DNA of 40,660 bases from assembly GCA_945877805.1 (NCBI GenBank), contig CAMCSM010000017.1:1-40660 (forward strand). Direction: 5' to 3'. Under the pieces are notes generated by a model that did no database searches, had not been told where the DNA came from, and saw only the letters and a list, made by a program, of their open reading frames with translations. Within the stretch, counting starts at the first letter, position 1, and each line of letters opens with the position of its first letter. The position numbers and the translations under genes were made by a program. The DNA comes from Methylacidiphilum caldifontis (GTDB lineage Bacteria; Verrucomicrobiota; Verrucomicrobiia; Methylacidiphilales; CAMAQI01). Below, piece by piece: positions 1 through 6,369 of this stretch.

Positions 1-53
1 CGTTTTTTTCATAAGAGAACAGTGATTCAATTTTTAGAAAGGAATGGGAAAAA

Positions 54-227
54 TTATTTCGCTTTCTCTTTTTTCGAGGAAGAGGGCTTAAGGGGTTGGG
101 TCACCGTTGTTTTCTCTTTTTCGCCGGGACTTGGAGTTGGAACATCAGGGGAACCACACTCATCAGAAAATAAAGGGGCAAGGGAGAGGAGAAATACCCC
201 TAGAATGGTATGTGTGACTTTTTTCAT
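54..227 (-). CDS. Small putative exported protein, 57 aa (MKKVTHTILGVFLLSLAPLFSDECGSPDVPTPSPGEKEKTTVTQPLKPSSSKKEKAK)
   Basis: Read by hand on the minus strand (below the ORF-track length cutoff). Signal-peptide-like N-terminus, then a Pro/Lys-rich tail. Lies just downstream of an 11-nt homopolymer. Confidence 0.5.
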   Translation of the reverse strand: MKKVTHTILGVFLLSLAPLFSDECGSPDVPTPSPGEKEKTTVTQPLKPSSSKKEKAK

Positions 228-248
228 ATTGCGGCACTTTCTAGACTA

Positions 249-259
249 GGGGGGGGGGG
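249..259. repeat. Poly-G/poly-C homopolymer of 11 nt
   Basis: ctagactaGGGGGGGGGGGcgtc in the sequence. Confidence 0.9.
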
Positions 260-440
260 CGTCAACTGGAAAAGAAAATAAATACTGTAACGTTTCTGCA
301 ACGGCCTATGACAGAGTGGCAAAATTGCCCAATAGCCTGATCGCTTGAATGCATTTAAACCAGCTTTTGCCCAAATCCATCGATGAAGGAGGCCCTGTAA
401 TCCTCACTTGATTGCTGGGTCTAACCATGTAAAATGAATC

Positions 441-710
441 ATGCCTGAAATCTCTCGTTTTTTTAGCATTATTATTCGAATGTATCCTGAACCTTCAAAA
501 GGACATCATTCCCCTCATTTTCATGCCTACTATCAAGAGTTTTCAGCCGTTATAGGAATTAATCCCATTGGACTGATCGCAGGATATCTCCCTCAGCGCC
601 AACTCCGACTTGTTGAGGCGTGGGGAGAGCTCCACCAAATAGAACTACAAAACGACTGGGAAAAATTACTTGAAGGCAAAGCCCCAATTCCTATTAAACC
701 ATTGGAATAA
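441..710 (+). CDS. DUF4160-like protein
   Basis: MPEISRFFSIIIRMYPEPSKGHHSPHFHAYY pattern typical of DUF4160; followed 4 nt later by a DUF2442-like gene. Confidence 0.7.
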   Translation: MPEISRFFSIIIRMYPEPSKGHHSPHFHAYYQEFSAVIGINPIGLIAGYLPQRQLRLVEAWGELHQIELQNDWEKLLEGKAPIPIKPLE

Positions 711-714
711 AAAT

Positions 715-1041
715 ATGATTCATCCTATTTATAAAATTAGAAAATGTGAGGTCGTTCCCCCTTACTCACTTCAACTCCTCTTTGATGATGGAGTCAATAG
801 GATCGTTGATTTGGAAAATATTTTAGAAGGAGAAATTTTCGGCAAATTAAAAGATCCCTTTATCTTTTCTCAAGTTGTTATTGATCCTGAGATTGGGACT
901 GTCGTTTGGCCGAATGGAGCTGACTTTGATCCTGCCATTTTGCATGATTGGTCAAACCATTCAGAGTCATTTATCGCTGCTGCGAAAAAATGGAAAATTT
1001 TGGGTACTCCTCCTGCTCCCTCCCTGATCCTTCCCTCATGA
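715..1041 (+). CDS. DUF2442-like protein (start moved to ATG 715)
   Basis: LQLLFDDGVNRIVDLENIL...GTVVWPNGADFDPAILHDW is the DUF2442 pattern; pairs with the upstream DUF4160 gene. Confidence 0.7.
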   Translation: MIHPIYKIRKCEVVPPYSLQLLFDDGVNRIVDLENILEGEIFGKLKDPFIFSQVVIDPEIGTVVWPNGADFDPAILHDWSNHSESFIAAAKKWKILGTPPAPSLILPS

Positions 1042-1066
1042 AAAATCCAATAATCTTAGGGAAATA

Positions 1067-1462
1067 GGAGTTAACCGCCAAGAGTGAGGCATCCTGCCGA
1101 CGCCAAGGCTAACACCTTCGTCCCGCACTGAGGGACTATGGCGTTCTCGATGGCGGACAATTGCAGAAAAAGGCAAAGTTTTTAAACCGCTGATTAACAC
1201 TGATCTTCGCTGATTGAATGCTTTTAAAAACGAGGAAGATTCGTCTGGCGGCCAGAACGAATCCAAACCCATGAGATACATCACTCTCTAAAACGAGTTT
1301 TAAGAGATGATTTATCTCTTGGGTTGAATTCCGATCGAGATCGGAATTTGTACTGTTTTGGGGCTCCCCATGAGTGAGGATAAGTGAAGATAAGTGGTTA
1401 AAAACTGAATTTTAAACTCTGCGACCCTCTGTGTCCTCTGTGGTGAAAATTGCCTTTAAGGT
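1067..1462. repeat. Intergenic block of leader/phrase repeats (several units, both orientations)
   Basis: AAAGGCAAAGTTTTTAAACC+GCTGATTAACACTGATCTTCGCTGATT (plus); CTTAAAGGCAATTTTCACCAC+AGAGGACACAGAGGGTCGCAGAG (minus); CAGTTTTTAACC+ACTTATCTTCACTTATCCTCACT (minus). Confidence 0.6.
1327..1348. repeat. Perfect dyad AATTCCGATC-GA-GATCGGAATT
   Basis: 10-bp arms, 2-nt spacer, read directly. Confidence 0.9.
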
Positions 1463-1471
1463 TTGGCGATA

Positions 1472-2710
1472 CTAATGCTCTTCGTCCTTAAAGACGGAAC
1501 GGAACAATGACAATTCTTCGATCCAATTCGGCAAATAATCTCTTGCTCCCTCGACAATTTTCAAACTCCAGCCCGGATGAGCTTGAATCCATCGCTGCCA
1601 ATCGGCTTGGAGTGAGGGCTGAAAGTATTCCCCCATCAAGATCACTCCCCGGGCCGGAAACGGTTTCGCAGGATCAGGAATTGCCATTGGGTTCAGCCAG
1701 ATTCCCTCTTCCACGCCCTGCCAATTCCCCTCCCCGATACAAATCGTTTTTTTTCCTCCCCTTCCGACCACCCAATTTTTCCCGGAGGCTCGGAGTTGAT
1801 GTCCCCATTTATCACCGAGCACCGATTTCTGCGGCTGAGCTAAGAAAATCCTCTCCCCTTTTCCCTGAATTTCAGCGATTCCTTGGCCTTGATTTTTAAT
1901 GATCGATGATTGAGAAAAACCAAATAAAAGAATGATTGAAATCATCCCCAAAGTGAGCCCCAGCGATATTAAAATTTTAGATTTTGAAAACCACTCGCGC
2001 CAATGACTCTCCTCTCGCGTTAAGGCGTAAAGGAACCCTCCTATTGGAATCAACCACAGGGTCCATTCCTCAGCCACGGAGCTAAAGAAAGCATTCAGTC
2101 CAAAGCAGAGCCAAACCGCTCCCGCGACTCGAACTCTTCCCTCTTGAGTCAGGAGGAGAATCAATCCCAATACCCAACTCAAAAAATAGAGAAAACGTCC
2201 TGCCCACGAAAAAGAGACGAGCCAAGTCAAATGACTGTTCACCAAATGACGATAGTTCTCTCCCCGCCCAATCGGTTGATAGTACTGATGAAAGGCCTCC
2301 GCAGGATTCTCCCAGCCTTGCGGGGCATCAATCATCATTCGGGGAGCCTCTTTCCAGATCACCCACCGATTTTGGACCGAGGCATCTCCTTGCACTGCTT
2401 TGATAAATCGTCCCCCGGAAAGCGATAAGAGCAAAGCGATCGCCCCGATGACAGAGATCATCGCCACCCAACGCCGTTGACCTCTTGGGACTCCATGAGT
2501 TGCCCCCAAATAAAATAACGCAATCGCCGTTGAAACGATTCCTCCACGCGAGGCAGTTCCCATTAAGGCGACTCCTGTGAGGAGATTCAAGCCAAGGAGC
2601 GTTTGAAATCCGATTTTTGATTTATTCCAAAAGGCCCACGAGAGGACTATTAAACAGCCGAGCAAAGTTGCGGTTTCATTCGGGTTTCCATAGAGCCAGG
2701 CAACTCTCAT
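1472..2710 (-). CDS. O-antigen ligase-like (Wzy/WaaL) membrane protein, apparently short at the N-terminus, with a C-terminal extension
   Basis: GNPNETATLLGCLI..., GTASRGGIVSTAIAL, NSHLTWL plus multiple TM stretches; GGAGGT SD 6 nt upstream of ATG 2710, overlapping the previous stop. Confidence 0.65.
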   Translation of the reverse strand: MRVAWLYGNPNETATLLGCLIVLSWAFWNKSKIGFQTLLGLNLLTGVALMGTASRGGIVSTAIALFYLGATHGVPRGQRRWVAMISVIGAIALLLSLSGGRFIKAVQGDASVQNRWVIWKEAPRMMIDAPQGWENPAEAFHQYYQPIGRGENYRHLVNSHLTWLVSFSWAGRFLYFLSWVLGLILLLTQEGRVRVAGAVWLCFGLNAFFSSVAEEWTLWLIPIGGFLYALTREESHWREWFSKSKILISLGLTLGMISIILLFGFSQSSIIKNQGQGIAEIQGKGERIFLAQPQKSVLGDKWGHQLRASGKNWVVGRGGKKTICIGEGNWQGVEEGIWLNPMAIPDPAKPFPARGVILMGEYFQPSLQADWQRWIQAHPGWSLKIVEGARDYLPNWIEELSLFRSVFKDEEH

Positions 2711-2714
2711 CGGG

Positions 2715-3671
2715 TTACCTCCATAAATTTCGGATTGATTCTGTGGGGAGAGGAACTCGAAGCCGTTCAGGAATCTCCTCTTGATCCTCCATTACACATT
2801 GATTAAGCAGATCCCCATAGTAAGGGGGATTCCAAAAACCGTTATAGCGATCCTCCCGCTCCTCCATGGCAATCGCATAGCGGAAAAACTCAAATCCGAG
2901 TTTAATATTACGAGGATCAACGGAATGACCGACTTTCGGCAAGGCCTTAAAAAGAATCGAATAGCCCATCTCTCGAGATTTTTGATAAAATCGAATCGCT
3001 GCTTTATACCCCCATTCCAACTCACCGGTTGTGATCAACCAAAAGGGGCTCTTTCCCTTCTCCGTCGGCTCATCAAAACTAGAGTTAATATCGGCATGAA
3101 CCGCCAAAAACCGCTCCGGAGCCTCTAATCCCATTCGATGAGCCCACTGCCCCCCGCGAGAACTTCCTGAAAGCAAGTACGGTGTTCTCGGAAGTTTCTG
3201 CTTCATTGAAAAAATACCAATGGCTTTAAAGACCGTACGACTTAACCCCTCAAAACGCTCGTTCTGGGCCTTTCGCTCCTCCTTTTGCATCTCATCTTCA
3301 CTTTTATCAATTCGATAAACCGTTGTCGTCGTTCCTGTGATAATCGCCAGTTGTTGTTCATCGGCAAATGGAACTATCCAGGCGCCCATTCCCTCTCCGT
3401 TCAAAAGTTTTCTGAGATCCTCCGCCTTTGAAAGGTGGGTAAATAAAATCCAAACTCGTTTCACTGGGAGCGCTTCACCGTTCGGTCCTTGGGGAAGCCT
3501 CAGAAAGAAATGCATTTCAGGCAAGGCAGGGTCATCGGTCCTTAGTTTTTGCTCCTCGACGATTTGACCCCGTGCAACCGTTGCCAAAGCAAGGAAACAG
3601 AGGAGGAGGGAAACCAAGAGCAGAGAATATTGGAAGAATCTCCGCTTTGAAATGTATCGTTGTCTTTCCAT
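2715..3671 (-). CDS. Exported alpha/beta-hydrolase-like protein
   Basis: Signal peptide; YLLSGSSRGGQWAHRMGLEAPERF nucleophile-elbow-like segment; GHSVDP near the C-terminus. Confidence 0.6.
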   Translation of the reverse strand: MERQRYISKRRFFQYSLLLVSLLLCFLALATVARGQIVEEQKLRTDDPALPEMHFFLRLPQGPNGEALPVKRVWILFTHLSKAEDLRKLLNGEGMGAWIVPFADEQQLAIITGTTTTVYRIDKSEDEMQKEERKAQNERFEGLSRTVFKAIGIFSMKQKLPRTPYLLSGSSRGGQWAHRMGLEAPERFLAVHADINSSFDEPTEKGKSPFWLITTGELEWGYKAAIRFYQKSREMGYSILFKALPKVGHSVDPRNIKLGFEFFRYAIAMEEREDRYNGFWNPPYYGDLLNQCVMEDQEEIPERLRVPLPTESIRNLWR

Positions 3672-4411
3672 TGTTCTTTTTGGGTGAGGGAATCGATATT
3701 GGACTCCTTACTCGAGTTCTCTAACAGATCTTTAAAAAAATGTCGAACGAACGATTCCAAACCCTCATGCCTGGCATGATCTGTTTGACTTAAACTCACC
3801 CAGCACCAACGATTTTCTAGCTGTCGGCCTTTTTGAAAGTACAGCAGACTCGCTCCATATCGAGCTCCATCGTATTCACCGCAAGCAATCACACCAGGTG
3901 GCATTCCTTGAATCGGTTCCTCCCACCACCCCGCTGAATAGGCACAAAAACCGCCCACTAATTTTGGGTATTTTGCGACAAAGCGACTGACAAAATGGGC
4001 TCCTCCTGAAAGCCCAAAGAGATAAATCGGTTTTCCTTCTCCTCCCCCCTTTTGAATCGCTTGCAATAAATAACGACCCGAAACCCCTTCCGCTTCGTAA
4101 TAGCCTCGATTCGCTTGAAGCTCCTCGGGATCGGATACCAGATGAACCCCCACCAAAAGAAGCGACTCCTGCTCCGCAAAATCTCTCCAGCCCTTTTTCT
4201 GAATCCATTCTCCTCCATTCCCATTGTCTCCGGGAGATAAAACCAATACTCCCCTGATTTTCTCTGTGGGAGGTTTTACATAAAAGTCGGCTTTTAAGAT
4301 TCCTGCTTGTGGTTCAAAAGGAATTTTTAAATCCTCAGCAGGGAGAAACAGAATCCAAGCAAGAACTCCAAAGACCCCAATCATGTTACGAAAAAAGATC
4401 TTTCTGCACAT
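3542..4411 (-). CDS. Alpha/beta-hydrolase (esterase)-like exported protein
   Basis: Signal peptide; VLVLSPGDNGNGGEW; IYLFGLSGGAHFVSRF (GLSGG elbow); DHARHEG. The 3' end overlaps the next gene by 130 bp. Confidence 0.6.
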   Translation of the reverse strand: MCRKIFFRNMIGVFGVLAWILFLPAEDLKIPFEPQAGILKADFYVKPPTEKIRGVLVLSPGDNGNGGEWIQKKGWRDFAEQESLLLVGVHLVSDPEELQANRGYYEAEGVSGRYLLQAIQKGGGEGKPIYLFGLSGGAHFVSRFVAKYPKLVGGFCAYSAGWWEEPIQGMPPGVIACGEYDGARYGASLLYFQKGRQLENRWCWVSLSQTDHARHEGLESFVRHFFKDLLENSSKESNIDSLTQKEQWKDNDTFQSGDSSNILCSWFPSSSVSLLWQRLHGVKSSRSKN

Positions 4412-4460
4412 TTCAGAAATTAATGACTCATGAGTATTCGATTCACAAGATAAATTTTTC

Positions 4461-6356
4461 TTAGCTAATCGTCTCTTGAATTTTTTGATAAAGTTTTTGA
4501 ATTGTAAACGGCTTTGTTAAAATCGGAAGTCCTTTGGTATCCTCATTCGTATAACCGGAAACACAAAGAATCTTCTGTTCATGATTTAATTGCTGAACAC
4601 GGGAGATAAACTCCATCCCGCTAATTTTAGGCATCATTAAATCTGTTAAAATGAGCGAGTATTCGTGCGGTGATTTCTGGTACTTACTCCACGCAATCTC
4701 TCCATCTTCTGCAACGATCACTTGGTACCCCTTGATCTCTAAATTTCTTTTTACCAAGGTGCGAATCACCACATCATCTTCAGCGTATAAAATCTTGTGC
4801 CTTTTTTCTAAATATTGTTCAGTGGAGACCTCTTTAGGCTGTTCCTCGGCAATCTCCGTCCAAATCGGAAAAGCAATTTTAAAAGTCGTTCCTTGATGGA
4901 CCACGGAATGAATTTGAACAGTTGCTTTGGATTGCTGTAAAATCCCGTAAACGGAGGCGAGCCCCAAGCCAGTGCCGCGACCAATTTCTTTCGTCGTAAA
5001 AAAGGGATCAAAAACTTTCGCCTTAGTCTCCTCGCTCATCCCACAGCCGTTATCGGAGACCTCAAGGATCACCTCTTGAAGTGTGAGATCACAATAAGTC
5101 TTAATGACTAATCGAGGTAAAAAATCGGGCCGCTCTTGATCTTTAATCTCCTTTAAAAGTGCATCCCGTGCATTGACGACTAAATTCAAAAGAACCTGCT
5201 CAAGTTGAGATCGATCGACAAAAATAGGGGCCAACGGATTCGCTAATTGGCAATCGAGTTGAATGGAAGCCAACGGAAAGTCACTCGTTCTCAATGCCCC
5301 CACAAGAACTGAACTCATTCCTTGGATAATTTCATTCAATAAGGTCGACCTCATCTCCACCAGCTGTTTTCGTCCGACCGCAAGAAGTTTATGAGTCAAG
5401 ATCGCCGCTCGCTGACCGGCTTGTCGAATATCAGTGAATGTTTCTTTAATCTCTTTTATCTCATTCTCTTTGAGCGGCTGATTGGCTGTGATATTTTCCA
5501 GAATCATCGAGCCGGTATCCGCTAAACCGACCACGACCGTCAGCAGGTTATTAAAATCATGAGCAATTCCCCCAGCAAGAACACCGATTGATTCTAAACG
5601 TTGAACCTGACGTAGTTTCTCTTCCGATTTCACTCTCTGAGTCACATCTTGAGCAAGCCCAACGACCCCAATAATATTTTTTGTTAAAGGATCTTTAAAA
5701 GGAGTCTTTTTGATTTCGAACCATTGCCCGGGATGAAGTTCCACGGTTCGATTCAGTTCTGAAATCTCTCCCTTAATCAAAAGCTGGTTATCGGCAATAA
5801 AGTTTTTTGAAATTGTCGGCTCAAAAAAACAGCCCAAAGATTTTCCCGCTACCTCTTCCTGCTTGCTCGCCCCTAAAAATTGCAAATGACTCTTATTATT
5901 AAGAAGATAGTGATTATTTTCATCCAAGAGAAAAACCTGATCTTGAATTGCATTGATCACAGTGCTTAACAAATGTTTTTCTTTAAATAACTGATCTCGC
6001 AAACGATTTCGGATCGAAAGATCAATTAAAATAAAAATTGAACAATTTTCTGCGTACGGAATGACATTGATTTGCGCAGGGAAAACGCTCGAATCTTTGC
6101 GATTCACTAAAGCCTCAAAAATAAGAGCCTGATTGTAATTTCTAATTGGAACTCCTAAAAACTGCAAATAATCTTGAACATTCCCTCCGATCGACTCTTT
6201 TGAGTCGTAGCCCAAAAGAAGAGAGGCCGTCGGATTGATCTCCTGAATCATTCCCTCCCAGGTGAGAAAGATTAAGGGAAAATCAGACAAAAAACGATCA
6301 AAAACAACCTTTGTGACGGCGTTTAAATCAGAGGAATATTCAGGATCAGGATTCAT
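4461..6356 (-). CDS. PAS-containing hybrid sensor histidine kinase with C-terminal receiver domain
   Basis: GGIAHDFNNLLTVVVGLAD H-box, NGCGMSEETKAKVFDPFFTTKEIGRGTGLGLASVYGI ATPase motifs, ILYAEDDVVIRTLVKRNLE...LTDLMMPKISG receiver. Start 6356 chosen (MNPDPEYSSD) because the longer ORF overlaps ppc. Confidence 0.9.
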   Translation of the reverse strand: MNPDPEYSSDLNAVTKVVFDRFLSDFPLIFLTWEGMIQEINPTASLLLGYDSKESIGGNVQDYLQFLGVPIRNYNQALIFEALVNRKDSSVFPAQINVIPYAENCSIFILIDLSIRNRLRDQLFKEKHLLSTVINAIQDQVFLLDENNHYLLNNKSHLQFLGASKQEEVAGKSLGCFFEPTISKNFIADNQLLIKGEISELNRTVELHPGQWFEIKKTPFKDPLTKNIIGVVGLAQDVTQRVKSEEKLRQVQRLESIGVLAGGIAHDFNNLLTVVVGLADTGSMILENITANQPLKENEIKEIKETFTDIRQAGQRAAILTHKLLAVGRKQLVEMRSTLLNEIIQGMSSVLVGALRTSDFPLASIQLDCQLANPLAPIFVDRSQLEQVLLNLVVNARDALLKEIKDQERPDFLPRLVIKTYCDLTLQEVILEVSDNGCGMSEETKAKVFDPFFTTKEIGRGTGLGLASVYGILQQSKATVQIHSVVHQGTTFKIAFPIWTEIAEEQPKEVSTEQYLEKRHKILYAEDDVVIRTLVKRNLEIKGYQVIVAEDGEIAWSKYQKSPHEYSLILTDLMMPKISGMEFISRVQQLNHEQKILCVSGYTNEDTKGLPILTKPFTIQKLYQKIQETIS

Positions 6357-6369
6357 GATATCAAAGACT

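Noticed and set aside
22-249. Plus-strand 75-aa ORF
   Set aside because: No recognisable features; the opposite strand encodes a more convincing signal-peptide protein (54-227).
1036-1284. Minus-strand 82-aa ORF
   Set aside because: Overlaps the repeat block and reads as repeat-derived sequence, not a natural protein.
1067-1462. CRISPR array
   Set aside because: Units are irregular, in both orientations, with the variable parts themselves periodic; no regular repeat-spacer pattern and no cas genes.
4021-4030. GATAAATCGG match to the ATAAATCGG element end
   Set aside because: Lies within coding sequence with no partner end or flanking homology; chance match.
3876-4224. Alternative minus-strand ORFs inside the hydrolase gene
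   Set aside because: Low-complexity R/G/S-rich shadow frames; the 3542-4411 frame has the hydrolase motifs.
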